Assembly (NCBI RefSeq): GCF_001813295.1
Contig: NZ_KV812016.1
Span: forward strand, 1 to 56,519
DNA from: Streptococcus sp. HMSC072G04
GTDB lineage: Bacteria; Bacillota; Bacilli; Lactobacillales; Streptococcaceae
Direction of reading: 5' to 3'
Length of the DNA stretch: 56,519 nucleotides
Within the stretch, counting starts at the first letter, position 1, and the number at the start of each line of letters is the position of its first letter. Of the stretch, positions 7,959 to 17,340 are shown piece by piece. The position numbers were made by a program, and so were the translations under genes. The notes under the pieces were generated by a model. The model worked only from the letters and a program-made list of their open reading frames with translations. It did no database searches and was not told the DNA's origin.

Positions 7959-8536
7959 TGCATGTTTTCATCATTGGAGCTCCAGCTGCAGGGAAAATGA
8001 CCATTGGTCAGGAACTTTCGAAACTCACCGGTGCGACTCTCTTTTTCAACCATCAACCAATTGATTTCGCACTCGAAATCTATCAGGATTTTACGGAAGA
8101 AATGTGGGAATTTGTTCGTAGCGTTAACTTTTCTTTTCTTGGAACAAGCGCCAGGCATCATCGGTCGGTGATTTTAACAGGTGTAACTGATTTTTCAAAT
8201 CAATACCATCTGATGTATTTGAAGGATATTCAAGATTTATTAAATGAGTATCATCAAGAGATTCTCTTTGTTGAATTAGAAACGTCTCTTGAGGAGCGCT
8301 TACGTCGCAATCGAACGGAGAATCGGTTGAAATACAAACCCTTGAAACGGAATTTTGAGGTATCTGAAAGAGAAATTTTAGAGACTGATAAAACAGATCA
8401 ACTTAATTCTCAAAAGCAACCGAGTGGCCTTCACCACTACCTGAAAATTAATAATACGAATCTGTCTGCAGAAGAAGTCGCAAAGCAGATTCAAGAAAAA
8501 ATGAAAACAATAGAGAAAGGACACACACATGTCTAA
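7958..8536 (+). CDS. P-loop nucleotide kinase-like protein
   Basis: A 192-residue protein with an N-terminal Walker A loop, GAPAAGKMT (residues 7-15), and a strand-Asp region typical of shikimate/nucleotide kinases. The middle carries [21 protein letters not shown], an arginine-rich lid of the type that closes over ATP. It resembles small AAA or zeta-toxin/kinase-like proteins with an unknown phosphoryl acceptor. The start ATG overlaps the stop of the GNAT gene (TGATG), and its end overlaps valS by eight bases, so it is translated as part of the operon. Confidence 0.7.
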   Translation: MHVFIIGAPAAGKMTIGQELSKLTGATLFFNHQPIDFALEIYQDFTEEMWEFVRSVNFSFLGTSARHHRSVILTGVTDFSNQYHLMYLKDIQDLLNEYHQEILFVELETSLEERLRRNRTENRLKYKPLKRNFEVSEREILETDKTDQLNSQKQPSGLHHYLKINNTNLSAEEVAKQIQEKMKTIEKGHTHV

Positions 8537-11180
8537 AGAACTTTCACCTAAATATAATCCAGCCGAGGTTGAGGCTGGTCGTTACCAAAAATGGCTTGAC
8601 GAAGATGTTTTCAAGCCTTCTGGCGATAAAAAGGCTAAGCCTTATTCAATTGTTATTCCACCACCAAACGTAACTGGGAAACTTCACCTTGGTCACGCTT
8701 GGGATACAACTCTTCAAGATATCATCATCCGTCAAAAACGCATGCAAGGTTTCGATACACTTTGGCTTCCAGGTATGGACCACGCAGGGATTGCTACTCA
8801 AGCCAAGGTTGAAGCACGTTTGGCTGAAGACGGCATCTCTCGTTATGACCTTGGTCGTGAAAAATTCCTTGATAAAGTTTGGGAATGGAAAGATGAGTAT
8901 GCCACTACTATCAAGCAACAATGGGGCAAGATGGGGCTTTCTGTAGACTACTCTCGTGAGCGTTTTACCCTTGATGAAGGGTTGTCAAAAGCGGTTCGTA
9001 AGGTCTTTGTAGAGCTTTACAAGAAGGGCTGGATCTACCGTGGTGAATTTATCATCAACTGGGATCCGAAAGCCCGTACAGCCCTTTCTGATATCGAGGT
9101 GATTCACAAGGATGTAGAAGGTGCCTTCTACCACATGAACTACATGTTGGAAGACGGTTCATGTGCCCTTGAAGTAGCAACAACTCGTCCTGAGACTATG
9201 TTTGGGGATACTGCCGTAGCGGTTAACCCAAATGATGACCGTTATAAAGACTTGATTGGTAAAAATGTTATCTTGCCAATCTTGAACAAGCCAATCCCAA
9301 TCGTTGGGGACGAACACGCAGATCCTGAATTCGGTACCGGTGTGGTGAAGATCACACCTGCCCATGACCCTAATGACTTCTTGGTTGGTCAACGTCATAA
9401 TCTTCCGCAAGTGAACGTTATGAACGATGATGGTACTATGAATGAATTGGCTGGTGAATTCAACGGTATGGACCGCTTTAAAGCTCGTAAGGCTGTTATC
9501 AAGAAGTTAGAAGAAATTGGTGCCCTTGTTAAGATTGAGAAGATGACCCACTCAGTTGGTCACTCAGAGCGTACAGGGGTTATGGTTGAGCCACGCTTGT
9601 CTACACAATGGTTCGTTAAGATGGATCAATTGGCGAAAAATGCCATCGCAAACCAAGAAACAGACGACAAGGTTGATTTCTACCCACCTCGTTTCAACGA
9701 CACTTTCCTCCAATGGATGGAAAATGTCCATGACTGGGTAATTTCTCGTCAGCTCTGGTGGGGTCACCAAATCCCTGCTTGGTATAATGCTGAGGGTGAA
9801 ATGTACGTTGGCGAAGAAGCACCAGAAGGTGACGGATGGAAACAAGACGAAGATGTCTTGGATACTTGGTTTAGTTCAGCCCTTTGGCCATTCTCAACTA
9901 TGGGCTGGCCTGATGTCGACTCAGAAGACTTCAAACGTTACTTCCCAACGTCAACCTTGGTAACAGGGTACGACATCATCTTCTTCTGGGTGTCTCGTAT
10001 GATCTTCCAATCATTGGAATTCACAGGACGCCAACCATTTAAGAATGTCTTGATCCACGGTCTCATTCGTGACGAGCAAGGGCGTAAGATGTCTAAGTCA
10101 CTCGGTAACGGGATTGACCCAATGGATGTTATCGAGAAATACGGTGCCGATGCCCTTCGTTGGTTCCTTTCAAATGGTTCTGCTCCAGGGCAAGATGTGC
10201 GTTTCTCTTACGAGAAAATGGATTCGTCATGGAACTTCATTAACAAGATCTGGAATATCTCTCGCTACATCCTCATGAACAATGAAGGGTTGACCTTGGA
10301 TGTGGCGCGTGAAAATGTAGCTAAAGTGGCTGCTGGTCAAGCAGGAAACGTTACAGATCGTTGGATTCTCCACAACCTCAACGAAACGATCAGTAAGGTC
10401 ACTGAAAACTTTGACAAGTTCGAATTCGGTGTGGCTGGTCACATCCTTTACAACTTCATCTGGGATGAGTTTGCGGACTGGTATGTTGAGTTGACTAAGG
10501 AAGTGCTTTATAGCGACAATGAGGACGAAAAAGTCATCACTCGTTCTGTTCTTCTTTACACCTTGGATCAAATCTTGCGTCTCCTTCACCCAATCATGCC
10601 ATTCGTGACTGAAGAAATTTACGGACAAATCTCAGAAGGCTCTATCGTTACAGCGGAATACCCAGTGGTTCGTCCAGAGTTTGAAAACGAAGAAGCAGCA
10701 GCTGGTGTAGAAGCACTTAAAGATGTGATTCGCTCCGTTCGTAACTCACGTGCAGAAGTGAACGTAGCGCCAAGTAAGCCAATCACTATCTTGATCAAGA
10801 CAAGCGACAGCAAGCTCGATGCCTTCTTCAATGACAATGTCAACTACATCAAACGCTTCACAAATCCAGAACACTTGGAAATTGCAGCAGATGTCGAAGT
10901 ACCTGACTTGGTTATGTCCAGCATCATCACAGGTGCGGAAATCTACTTGCCACTCGCTGACCTTCTCAATGTCGAAGAAGAATTGGCTCGACTTGAAAAA
11001 GAATTAGCCAAATGGCAAAAAGAACTGGATATGGTCGGTAAGAAGCTCTCTAACGAACGCTTCGTAGCCAATGCCAAACCAGAAGTTGTCCAAAAAGAAC
11101 GCGACAAACAAGCCGACTACCAAGCGAAATACGATGCGACCGTTGCGCGTATTGATGAGATGAAGAAGTTGGTGAAATAA
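8529..11180 (+). CDS. valS: Valyl-tRNA synthetase
   Basis: The 883-residue enzyme charges tRNA-Val. It has the class I signature HLGHAWD near residue 55 and KMSKSLGNG near 525. The CP1 editing domain lies between them, with the usual [16 protein letters not shown] and the [15 protein letters not shown] block. The anticodon-binding domain follows, then a C-terminal coiled coil of about 65 residues ([22 protein letters not shown]) typical of ValRS. It is full length. The AAAGGA ribosome site lies inside the previous gene. It is the last gene of the valine T-box operon and is closed by a strong terminator. Confidence 0.98.
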   Translation: MSKELSPKYNPAEVEAGRYQKWLDEDVFKPSGDKKAKPYSIVIPPPNVTGKLHLGHAWDTTLQDIIIRQKRMQGFDTLWLPGMDHAGIATQAKVEARLAEDGISRYDLGREKFLDKVWEWKDEYATTIKQQWGKMGLSVDYSRERFTLDEGLSKAVRKVFVELYKKGWIYRGEFIINWDPKARTALSDIEVIHKDVEGAFYHMNYMLEDGSCALEVATTRPETMFGDTAVAVNPNDDRYKDLIGKNVILPILNKPIPIVGDEHADPEFGTGVVKITPAHDPNDFLVGQRHNLPQVNVMNDDGTMNELAGEFNGMDRFKARKAVIKKLEEIGALVKIEKMTHSVGHSERTGVMVEPRLSTQWFVKMDQLAKNAIANQETDDKVDFYPPRFNDTFLQWMENVHDWVISRQLWWGHQIPAWYNAEGEMYVGEEAPEGDGWKQDEDVLDTWFSSALWPFSTMGWPDVDSEDFKRYFPTSTLVTGYDIIFFWVSRMIFQSLEFTGRQPFKNVLIHGLIRDEQGRKMSKSLGNGIDPMDVIEKYGADALRWFLSNGSAPGQDVRFSYEKMDSSWNFINKIWNISRYILMNNEGLTLDVARENVAKVAAGQAGNVTDRWILHNLNETISKVTENFDKFEFGVAGHILYNFIWDEFADWYVELTKEVLYSDNEDEKVITRSVLLYTLDQILRLLHPIMPFVTEEIYGQISEGSIVTAEYPVVRPEFENEEAAAGVEALKDVIRSVRNSRAEVNVAPSKPITILIKTSDSKLDAFFNDNVNYIKRFTNPEHLEIAADVEVPDLVMSSIITGAEIYLPLADLLNVEEELARLEKELAKWQKELDMVGKKLSNERFVANAKPEVVQKERDKQADYQAKYDATVARIDEMKKLVK

Positions 11181-11188
11181 ACACAGAA

Positions 11189-11213
11189 ACACGGCGGGAT
11201 GCCGTGTTTTTTT
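11189..11213 (+). terminator. Terminator of the valS operon
   Basis: ACACGGC (11189-11195) and GCCGTGT (11201-11207) form a seven-pair stem with a five-base loop and a T-run. Confidence 0.9.
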
Positions 11214-11221
11214 GGTATAAT
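11213..11221 (+). promoter_or_regulatory. Extended -10 promoter of the DUF3883 gene
   Basis: TGGTATAAT begins within the T-run of the valS terminator and lies 29 bases before the ATG at 11251, which has its own GGAGAAAG ribosome site. Confidence 0.7.
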
Positions 11222-11250
11222 GAAATCAATATCTATTGATGGAGAAAGTT

Positions 11251-12006
11251 ATGTCTAAACACCCTCACTATGAATTGTTAAACTTGATTGGCTACGGTCT
11301 TGCTAAGTTTGATGATACTTTTATAAGGGAATTTCAATGCTCTAGTAAATCCGAGTTTTATCGTTACATAGTTTCTTTAGGCGTTGCAGAAACAACTAGT
11401 GTCGTCAAAAATAGAATGGATTTATTCGACCCCTATTTTGATAACAATCGAAAAGGTTGGTGGCAAAAAGCTGAAGTCTACCGTTTTCGAAAAGATTTAA
11501 TTGACATGATGTTTGGAAATGAGGATGTTCACAGTTTTGCAGAAATAGTCAAAATGCTGCTTGCAAGTGAAGGGAAGAAAACAGGTATAGCCGTCATTGA
11601 AAAGCCAATTGTTCGGACGAAATTCAAACGCCTACAAGAAACGGGAATGGAAGCAGAGAACTATTTCATACGCCATTTTGATAAGGAAGAAAAATTTCAA
11701 GGTGGCCAATTGACTGATGCTCGTCTTTATGGTGATGGATATGATTTCCAAGTAGATGTTCAAGAACATTCATACCTTGCTGAAGTGAAAGGTATTCGAA
11801 AACCTAAAGGACGTATTCGGTTGACCGCCAAAGAATTTGAGAAAGCTAAGGAATATCAATCAGATTTTATTCTTTCTCTAGTCACCAATCTCGACGATAT
11901 TCCAAAATTGGTATTGATTGATAACCCACTTAACCATTTTGAATTTGAAAAAAATGTTATTAAGAATGAAGTCGTTGAATATAGAAGCTTGGAAGATTTA
12001 TATTAA
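11251..12006 (+). CDS. DUF3883 domain protein, putative PD-(D/E)xK nuclease
   Basis: A 251-residue protein. The N-terminal half (about 1-125) is unfamiliar and helical. The C-terminal half fits DUF3883, a restriction-endonuclease-like fold. It has GMEAENYFIRHF, then GDGYDFQVD and LAEVKGIRKP, spaced as the Asp and Glu-x-Lys of a PD-(D/E)xK active site, followed by LTAKEFEKAKEYQSDFILSLV. DUF3883 domains often accompany restriction or other defence genes, but none is next to this one. The ATG at 11251 has a strong GGAGAAAG site; the in-frame ATG at 11236 lacks one. It has its own promoter. It sits between housekeeping genes as a single-gene insert and is AT-richer than valS by eye. Confidence 0.72.
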   Translation: MSKHPHYELLNLIGYGLAKFDDTFIREFQCSSKSEFYRYIVSLGVAETTSVVKNRMDLFDPYFDNNRKGWWQKAEVYRFRKDLIDMMFGNEDVHSFAEIVKMLLASEGKKTGIAVIEKPIVRTKFKRLQETGMEAENYFIRHFDKEEKFQGGQLTDARLYGDGYDFQVDVQEHSYLAEVKGIRKPKGRIRLTAKEFEKAKEYQSDFILSLVTNLDDIPKLVLIDNPLNHFEFEKNVIKNEVVEYRSLEDLY

Positions 12007-12155
12007 TAAATGTAAACATTGCAGTGCTTATTACTACCATCTAGATTGGTCAAAGGTTATTTAATACTAGATGGCGTATAAAAATCTTTTCATACTCTTA
12101 AATATATAGGGAGATGCCTAACCAGAAAAATGGGAATACTTCTATTTTTGACCAA

Positions 12156-12189
12156 AACACCACCTCCTAGTCAATTAGGAGGAGGTGTT
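12156..12189. terminator. Bidirectional terminator between convergent genes
   Basis: Two 14-base arms (12156-12169 and 12176-12189) pair with one mismatch. It lies between the DUF3883 gene and the minus-strand TVP38 gene, just after the stop of the latter. The T-run is better on the minus strand. Upstream, 12007-12155 holds only a smaller CCATCTAG/CTAGATGG hairpin and no gene. Confidence 0.75.
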
Positions 12190-12194
12190 ATGCT

Positions 12195-12809
12195 TTAGAC
12201 CATTTTCCAGAAATAATCGATGATATAGGTTAGGCCATAGGTGTAGATGACGAGGGTGATAGGTTTGCAGAGGATGATGATGGTCATGTAGCGTTTGAAG
12301 GTCATATTGGTCAGACCTGCCAGCATACAGATGAAGTCGGCGGGACTAACTGGCCAGATCATCATGAAGATAAAGAAGCGATCGAACCGCTTGCCTTCAT
12401 TGAGCCAGCCAATGTACTTGTCGTAGGTCTTCTGACTGACCATAGATTGGACGAACTTAGGCCCGTACATTCTCGCAAGGTGGAAAATAATGGCACAGCC
12501 AATCACGATGCCGATGTAATTGTAGATGGTCCCGATAATATGACCATAGATGAAAACACCTGCTACAGATGTCAGGGCGCCGGGAATAATAGGGACCACT
12601 GTCTGAAGGATCTGAAGAAAGATAAAGAGAGGTGGTCCAAAGATGCCTGCTTGGAGAATAAAAGCTGACAAGGTTTCCTTGGATTGAAGTATGCCAGCAA
12701 AGTAGGCCCAGATACAAAAGGCCAAGGTCCCAAGAGCTCCAATGATGGAGGACCAATTAATGATGCGCTGGAGAAGAGGAGAGACCTCTTTTAAGCTTGT
12801 TTGTTTCAT
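12195..12809 (-). CDS. TVP38/TMEM64 (DedA-superfamily) membrane protein
   Basis: A 204-residue polytopic membrane protein with about five hydrophobic segments. The family core is visible: VVPIIPGALTSVAGVFIYGHIIGTIYNYIG, then the charged KYIGWLNEGKRFDRFFIFMMIWPVSPADFICMLAGLT re-entrant region. TVP38/DedA proteins act in lipid scrambling or membrane homeostasis in other organisms, and the substrate here is unknown. It is transcribed alone from its own minus-strand promoter. Confidence 0.85.
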   Translation of the reverse strand: MKQTSLKEVSPLLQRIINWSSIIGALGTLAFCIWAYFAGILQSKETLSAFILQAGIFGPPLFIFLQILQTVVPIIPGALTSVAGVFIYGHIIGTIYNYIGIVIGCAIIFHLARMYGPKFVQSMVSQKTYDKYIGWLNEGKRFDRFFIFMMIWPVSPADFICMLAGLTNMTFKRYMTIIILCKPITLVIYTYGLTYIIDYFWKMV

Positions 12810-12835
12810 AAAAAATTCCGAGTTCTTTTTCTTCT

Positions 12836-12844
12836 ACTATACCA
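12836..12844 (-). promoter_or_regulatory. Extended -10 promoter of the TVP38 gene
   Basis: On the minus strand TGGTATAGT, with a weak CTTACA 17 bases upstream of the hexamer. It lies about 27 bases before the ATG at 12809. Confidence 0.55.
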
Positions 12845-12954
12845 TGTTTTTGGAACTTTGTAAGGATTTTGTCTATTTTTTGAGTAGTGAAAGCGACCTG
12901 ATTGGAGCCTGTCGCTGTTTTAGTCGTGAAGCGGGTGCAAAATGGGCCTTTTTA

Positions 12955-12963
12955 TGCTACAAT
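12955..12963 (+). promoter_or_regulatory. Extended -10 promoter of the yqeG cluster
   Basis: TGCTACAAT is followed by an AAAGGAG ribosome site and the ATG of yqeG at 12980. The leader would be about 10 bases. Confidence 0.65.
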
Positions 12964-12979
12964 GAAAGGAGTATAAAAA

Positions 12980-13519
12980 ATGGAGAAAAACGTGTCAATC
13001 GAAAATTACAAACCAGATTTTGCGGTGGAAGCAGCCTATGATCTCACCGTTACAGACTTAAAAAAACAAGGTATTAAGGCAGTCCTTGTTGATTTGGATA
13101 ATACCCTGATTGCTTGGAATAATCCGGATGGTACCCCTGAGATGCGCCAGTGGTTGCATGACCTTCGTGATGGAGGGATTCGGGTTATCGTGGTGTCTAA
13201 TAATAGTCCCAAACGGGTTAAGCGCGCTGTTGAGAAATTTGATATTGACTATGAAGCCTGGTCGCTCAAGCCCTTTACCTTTGGGATTGATCGTGCCCTC
13301 AAACGTTTCCACTATGAGAAAAATGAAGTGGTCATGGTCGGGGATCAACTGATGACGGATATCCGAGCTGCCCATCGTGCAGGCATTCGTTCGATTTTGG
13401 TCAAGCCTTTGGTCGAGCATGACTCGATCAAGACGCAGATCAACCGGGCGCGTGAACGCCGTGTTATGAAGCAAATGGCCGAAAAATATGGTCCGATTGT
13501 ATACAAAAAAGGAATTTAA
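12980..13519 (+). CDS. yqeG: YqeG family HAD-IIIA phosphatase
   Basis: A 179-residue HAD-superfamily hydrolase. Motif I is VLVDLDNTLIAW, motif II is VIVVSNNSPKRV, the lysine motif is in AWSLKPFTFG and motif IV is VVMVGDQLMTDIRAAHRAGI. All catalytic residues are present. In Bacillus and streptococci it heads a conserved cluster with yqeH, yhbY, nadD, yqeK and rsfS. The physiological substrate is not settled. The AAAGGAG site at nine bases decides the start. It is followed by yqeH after two bases. Confidence 0.92.
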   Translation: MEKNVSIENYKPDFAVEAAYDLTVTDLKKQGIKAVLVDLDNTLIAWNNPDGTPEMRQWLHDLRDGGIRVIVVSNNSPKRVKRAVEKFDIDYEAWSLKPFTFGIDRALKRFHYEKNEVVMVGDQLMTDIRAAHRAGIRSILVKPLVEHDSIKTQINRARERRVMKQMAEKYGPIVYKKGI

Positions 13520-13521
13520 GA

Positions 13522-14628
13522 ATGGAAGAATTATTCTGTATTGGCTGTGGAGCCCCCATTCAGACAGAAAACAAAGAGGGGCTAGGCTATACTCCCCAAT
13601 CAGCTCTTGAAAAGGGCTTGGAAACAGGCGAAGTCTATTGCCAACGCTGTTTCCGTCTGCGTCACTACAATGAAATCACAGATGTGCATCTGACAGATGA
13701 TGATTTTCTAAAGCTCCTTCACGAGGTAGGAGATAGTGATGCACTCGTGGTCAATGTAGTGGATATTTTTGACTTTAATGGCTCCGTTATCCCTGGCCTA
13801 CCACGCTTTGTAGCAGGAAATGATGTCCTCTTGGTCGGGAACAAAAAAGACATCTTGCCTAAGTCTGTCAAGGATAGCAAGGTGACCCATTGGTTGATGG
13901 AGCGGGCCCACGAAGAAGGGATGCGTCCTGTCGATGTGGTCCTCACCTCTGCTCAGAACAAGAGTGCTATCAAGGACTTAATGGAAAAGATTGAACAGTA
14001 CCGCAAGGGACGAGATGTCTATGTGGTGGGGGTGACCAACGTTGGGAAATCGACCCTCATCAATGCAATCATCCAAGAAATCACTGGAGACAAGGATATC
14101 ATCACGACCTCTCGCTTCCCAGGGACGACACTGGACAAGATCGAAATCCCACTGGACGATGGATCCTACATCTACGATACACCAGGGATTATCCATCGTC
14201 ACCAGATGGCTCATTACTTGACAGCAAAAAATCTCAAGTATGTCAGCCCTAAAAAGGAAATCAAGCCTAAGACTTATCAGCTCAATCCAGAGCAAACCCT
14301 TTTCTTGGGTGGTCTGGGACGCTTTGACTTTATTAAGGGAGAAAAGCAAGGTTTCACCGCCTTCTTTGATAACGAACTCAAGCTTCACCGAACTAAGCTC
14401 GAAGGAGCGACCGCCTTTTATGACAAGCATGTCGGTGGCTTACTAACCCCACCTAATAGCAAGGAAAAAGAAGAATTCCCGCCCTTGGTTTCTCATGAGT
14501 TTACCATCAAGGACAAGACAGACCTGGTCATTTCAGGCCTCGGCTGGATTCGCGTCAATGGAGAAGCCAAAGTAGCCGTCTGGGCACCAGAAGGCGTCGC
14601 CGTCGTTACCCGCAAAGCTATTATTTAA
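13522..14628 (+). CDS. yqeH: Ribosome-biogenesis GTPase YqeH
   Basis: A 368-residue circularly permuted GTPase needed for 30S subunit assembly. An N-terminal zinc finger (CIGCGAP with YCQRCFRLR) precedes the G domain. The motifs run in permuted order: G4 NKKDILPKS, G5 TSAQNKS, G1 GVTNVGKST, G2 SRFPGTT and G3 DTPG. A C-terminal domain for RNA or protein binding follows. Length is normal for the family. It is two bases after yqeG and separated from yhbY by 222 bases carrying a multi-branched structured element. Confidence 0.95.
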   Translation: MEELFCIGCGAPIQTENKEGLGYTPQSALEKGLETGEVYCQRCFRLRHYNEITDVHLTDDDFLKLLHEVGDSDALVVNVVDIFDFNGSVIPGLPRFVAGNDVLLVGNKKDILPKSVKDSKVTHWLMERAHEEGMRPVDVVLTSAQNKSAIKDLMEKIEQYRKGRDVYVVGVTNVGKSTLINAIIQEITGDKDIITTSRFPGTTLDKIEIPLDDGSYIYDTPGIIHRHQMAHYLTAKNLKYVSPKKEIKPKTYQLNPEQTLFLGGLGRFDFIKGEKQGFTAFFDNELKLHRTKLEGATAFYDKHVGGLLTPPNSKEKEEFPPLVSHEFTIKDKTDLVISGLGWIRVNGEAKVAVWAPEGVAVVTRKAII

Positions 14629-14678
14629 AAAACAGGAAAAAATATATCTGAAGAGCGAACAAAGTGAGCTCATAAAGA

Positions 14679-14831
14679 GATCGTTATTGCCGTGGTGTAG
14701 TTGCCAATCGATCGATTGGCAAGGGCAAAATGGAGACCAAGGCTCCATTTTGAGGTGAGGAAATCCATTTTTCAAAGATGAGATCTTTGAAAAATTAGTT
14801 CCGACCGTCCCCACCACTTAAAATAACGATC
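14679..14831 (+). repeat. Multi-branched structured intergenic element (candidate RNA or BOX-like repeat)
   Basis: Between yqeH and yhbY, five helices nest. The outer stem of 10 perfect pairs is GATCGTTATT (14679-14688) with AATAACGATC (14822-14831). Inside it is GTGGTG (14692-14697) with CACCAC (14812-14817). Within these are three side-by-side hairpins. The first is a 22-base perfect palindrome at 14701-14722. The second has arms CAAAATGGAG (14726-14735) and CTCCATTTTG (14743-14752). The third is a 12-pair stem at 14768-14779 and 14783-14794. There is no T-run, so it is not a simple terminator. The yhbY ribosome site follows immediately. The architecture recalls pneumococcal BOX elements, but the sequence is not one I know. 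Confidence 0.7.
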
Positions 14832-14850
14832 AAAAAAAGGAAGTAAAAAT

Positions 14851-15162
14851 ATGACATTAACATCCAAACAACGGGCTTTCCTCAACAGCCAAGCCCACAG
14901 CCTCAAACCCATTATCCAAATCGGGAAAAACGGGCTCAATGACCAAATCAAAACCAGTGTGCGCCAAGCGCTAGATGCGCGTGAACTCATCAAGGTGACC
15001 CTTCTTCAAAATACGGATGAGAATATCCATGAAGTAGCAGAAATCTTGGAAGAGGAAATCGGTGTGGAAACTGTCCAAAAGATTGGTCGGATTCTCATCT
15101 TGTTTAAACAATCGAGCAAAAAAGAAAATCGTAAAATTTCAGCGAAGGTAAAAGAAATTTAA
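14851..15162 (+). CDS. yhbY: Ribosome assembly RNA-binding protein YhbY
   Basis: A 103-residue single CRS1-YhbY (CRM) domain protein that binds precursor ribosomal subunits. Typical features are LTSKQRAFLNSQAHSLKPIIQIGKNGLND, with the GKNG loop, and DARELIKVTLLQN. Length matches the family. The AGGAAG ribosome site lies just outside the structured element that separates it from yqeH. nadD follows 21 bases later. Confidence 0.93.
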   Translation: MTLTSKQRAFLNSQAHSLKPIIQIGKNGLNDQIKTSVRQALDARELIKVTLLQNTDENIHEVAEILEEEIGVETVQKIGRILILFKQSSKKENRKISAKVKEI

Positions 15163-15183
15163 GACATCGAGGAGAGCAAACCT

Positions 15184-15816
15184 ATGGCAATTGAACTATT
15201 GACTCCCTTTACCAAGGTAGAGTTAGAGCCAGAGATCAAAGACAAGAAACGCAAACAAGTTGGTATTTTGGGTGGAAATTTCAATCCGGTCCACAATGCC
15301 CATTTGGTCGTTGCGGATCAAGTGCGCCAACAATTAGGGTTAGATAAGGTGCTCTTGATGCCTGAATATGAGCCGCCGCATGTCGATGCCAAGGGGACGA
15401 TTGCAGAGCACCATCGCCTTAAGATGCTGGAATTAGCCATTGAAGGCATTGAAGGTCTGGAGATCGAGACGATTGAACTCGAGCGGAAAGGGATTTCCTA
15501 TACCTACGACACCATGCTCTTGCTCAATGAACGGGATCCAGACACCGATTATTACTTCATTATTGGTGCAGATATGGTAGATTATTTACCAAAATGGCAC
15601 CGCATCGATGAATTGGTGGAGATTGTGCAATTTGTCGGGGTCCAGCGGCCACGCTATAAGGCAGGGACTTCTTATCCGGTGATCTGGGTGGATGTTCCTC
15701 TAATGGACATCTCCTCTAGTATGGTGCGTGATTTTGTGGCCAAAGGCCGGACGCCGAATTTTATGTTGCCAAAACCAGTCTTGGACTACATCAAGAAAGA
15801 AGGATTGTATCAATGA
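15184..15816 (+). CDS. nadD: Nicotinate-nucleotide adenylyltransferase
   Basis: The 210-residue enzyme joins NaMN and ATP to make NaAD in NAD synthesis. The nucleotidyltransferase signature [17 protein letters not shown] and the C-terminal [14 protein letters not shown] motif are intact, as is the [19 protein letters not shown] segment that defines NadD. It carries an N-terminal extension of about 25 residues before the core, usual in streptococci. Its last four bases overlap the start of yqeK (ATGA). Confidence 0.95.
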   Translation: MAIELLTPFTKVELEPEIKDKKRKQVGILGGNFNPVHNAHLVVADQVRQQLGLDKVLLMPEYEPPHVDAKGTIAEHHRLKMLELAIEGIEGLEIETIELERKGISYTYDTMLLLNERDPDTDYYFIIGADMVDYLPKWHRIDELVEIVQFVGVQRPRYKAGTSYPVIWVDVPLMDISSSMVRDFVAKGRTPNFMLPKPVLDYIKKEGLYQ

Positions 15817-16409
15817 CCTATGAAAACTATCTAGGCTTTTCTCGTGAGGTCTTGCTTGAAAAAATGCGCCAAATCCTGCCAGAAAAGCGACTAACTCACT
15901 GTTTAGGGGTTGAGAAGGCTGCGCGTGACTTGGCCAAACGCTATGGGGCTGATGAAGAGCAGGCTGGACTAGCAGGTTTGTTACATGACTACGCCAAGAA
16001 ACTATCAGATCAGGAATTTCTGGACTTGATCGATCGCTATGAGCTGGATCCAGCATTAAAAAACTGGGGCAACAATGTATGGCATGGGATGGTCGGGATT
16101 TACAAGATCCAAGAAGACCTCGGACTGACAGATCCAGCCATTCTTCGCAGTATTGAGATTCACACCGTGGGGAGTGGACAAATGTCAACCTTAGACAAGA
16201 TTGTCTATGTGGCAGATTACATTGAGCACAACCGGGCCTTCCCGGGAGTGGATCAAGCACGTGATATCGCCCAAGTCTCCTTGGATCGTGCCGTGGCCTA
16301 TGAGACGGCTCGCACAGTCGAACACCTAGCTCACCAAGGATTGCCCATTTATCCCCAAACCCTTGAAACCTACAATGCCTTTGTGAAGTATTTGAAAGAG
16401 GAGCAGTGA
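15813..16409 (+). CDS. yqeK: YqeK family HD-domain hydrolase
   Basis: A 198-residue HD phosphohydrolase. The metal site residues are seen in [16 protein letters not shown], the HD pair in [10 protein letters not shown], and the histidines of NVWHGMVG and IEIHTVGS. The family has symmetrical Ap4A hydrolase activity, splitting it to two ADP. Its fixed position beside nadD suggests a role in removing dinucleotide by-products of adenylylation. The start overlaps nadD by four bases, and the stop is immediately followed by a GTG-initiated gene. Confidence 0.92.
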   Translation: MTYENYLGFSREVLLEKMRQILPEKRLTHCLGVEKAARDLAKRYGADEEQAGLAGLLHDYAKKLSDQEFLDLIDRYELDPALKNWGNNVWHGMVGIYKIQEDLGLTDPAILRSIEIHTVGSGQMSTLDKIVYVADYIEHNRAFPGVDQARDIAQVSLDRAVAYETARTVEHLAHQGLPIYPQTLETYNAFVKYLKEEQ

Positions 16410-16910
16410 GTGAAGACAGCTTTTATCATTATTGATGTACAAAATATCTTAGTGGAAACAGGTTTTGAGACCGAAAAGCTCCTAGAGAAGATCGCTTATT
16501 TGCAAGATCAGGCTAGAAAACAGCAGATTGAGATCATCTATATACAGCATATTGAAACGCCAGAGGCTTTAACTTCGGAAGATTGGCAATTATCGCCCCT
16601 GTTGAAGAGGAAGGCAGATGAGAAGGTGTTTCAGAAGCGATACAATAGCATATTTAAAGAGACAGGATTAAAAGAATACTTGGATCAACAAGGGATTGAA
16701 CAACTGGTCCTGTGTGGTATGCAGACAGAATATTGTGTCGATACATCCGTCAAAGTGGGGTTTGAATACGGCTATAAGCTGATCATTCCAGAAGGAGCTG
16801 TCACAACCTTTGATGGAGAGGATATCCCGGCAGAAACGCTCAATGAATTTTATGAGAACATTTGGGCAGAACGCTTTGCGGATGTCTTAGATTACAAATC
16901 AATTTTTTAA
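16410..16910 (+). CDS. Isochorismatase-like cysteine hydrolase
   Basis: A 166-residue isochorismatase-fold hydrolase. The catalytic aspartate is in FIIIDVQN, the lysine lies in the [16 protein letters not shown] region, and the nucleophilic cysteine is in [16 protein letters not shown]. In this family the substrates are amides such as nicotinamide or carbamates. Its place between yqeK and rsfS, next to nadD, would suit nicotinamide-related chemistry, but this is inference. Translation starts at GTG 16410 right after the yqeK stop, with GAGGAG as ribosome site. rsfS follows 14 bases later. Confidence 0.85.
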   Translation: MKTAFIIIDVQNILVETGFETEKLLEKIAYLQDQARKQQIEIIYIQHIETPEALTSEDWQLSPLLKRKADEKVFQKRYNSIFKETGLKEYLDQQGIEQLVLCGMQTEYCVDTSVKVGFEYGYKLIIPEGAVTTFDGEDIPAETLNEFYENIWAERFADVLDYKSIF

Positions 16911-16924
16911 GGAAAGAGGATTAC

Positions 16925-17278
16925 ATGAAAGAAAAAGAATTACTTGAACTTGTTGTTAAAGCTGCCGATGAAAAACGTGCAGAAGACATTGTGGCTTTGG
17001 ATGTTCAAAGCTTAACCAGCGTGACAGATTACTTTGTCATCGCAAGTTCTATGAATAGCCGTCAGTTGGAAGCAATCGCTGAAAATATTCGTGAGAAAGT
17101 CGTTGAAGCTGGTGGCAATGCCAGCCATGTCGAAGGTGACTCAGCTGGAGGTTGGGTCCTTCTTGACTTAGGTGGTGTGGTGGTCCATGTCTTCTCAGAA
17201 GAAATGCGTACCCATTATAACCTAGAAAAGCTATGGCACGAAGCAAGTGCTGTCGATCTTTCAGCAGCCCTAGCATAA
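16925..17278 (+). CDS. rsfS: Ribosomal silencing factor RsfS
   Basis: The 117-residue product binds protein L14 on the 50S subunit and blocks subunit joining when nutrients are low. Diagnostic segments are [17 protein letters not shown], then the [26 protein letters not shown] core and [11 protein letters not shown]. Length is normal. The ATG at 16925 has GGAAAGAGGA upstream; a longer frame extends back into the isochorismatase gene and is rejected. A terminator follows after six bases, ending this part of the cluster. Confidence 0.95.
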   Translation: MKEKELLELVVKAADEKRAEDIVALDVQSLTSVTDYFVIASSMNSRQLEAIAENIREKVVEAGGNASHVEGDSAGGWVLLDLGGVVVHVFSEEMRTHYNLEKLWHEASAVDLSAALA

Positions 17279-17284
17279 GCAGAT

Positions 17285-17312
17285 AAACTCAGTTGGTAGC
17301 AACTGAGTTTTG
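17285..17312 (+). terminator. Terminator after rsfS
   Basis: AACTCAGTT and AACTGAGTT pair around a six-base loop and are followed by TTTGTTGG. The T-run is short, so read-through is possible. Confidence 0.7.
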
Positions 17313-17340
17313 TTGGTTAAATTGAAATTCTATGGAAAGA

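Noticed and set aside
14533..14817. Minus-strand open frame across the yqeH-yhbY gap
   Set aside because: It is composed of the hairpin arms and the yqeH 3' end and resembles no protein. The pairing structure explains the sequence better.
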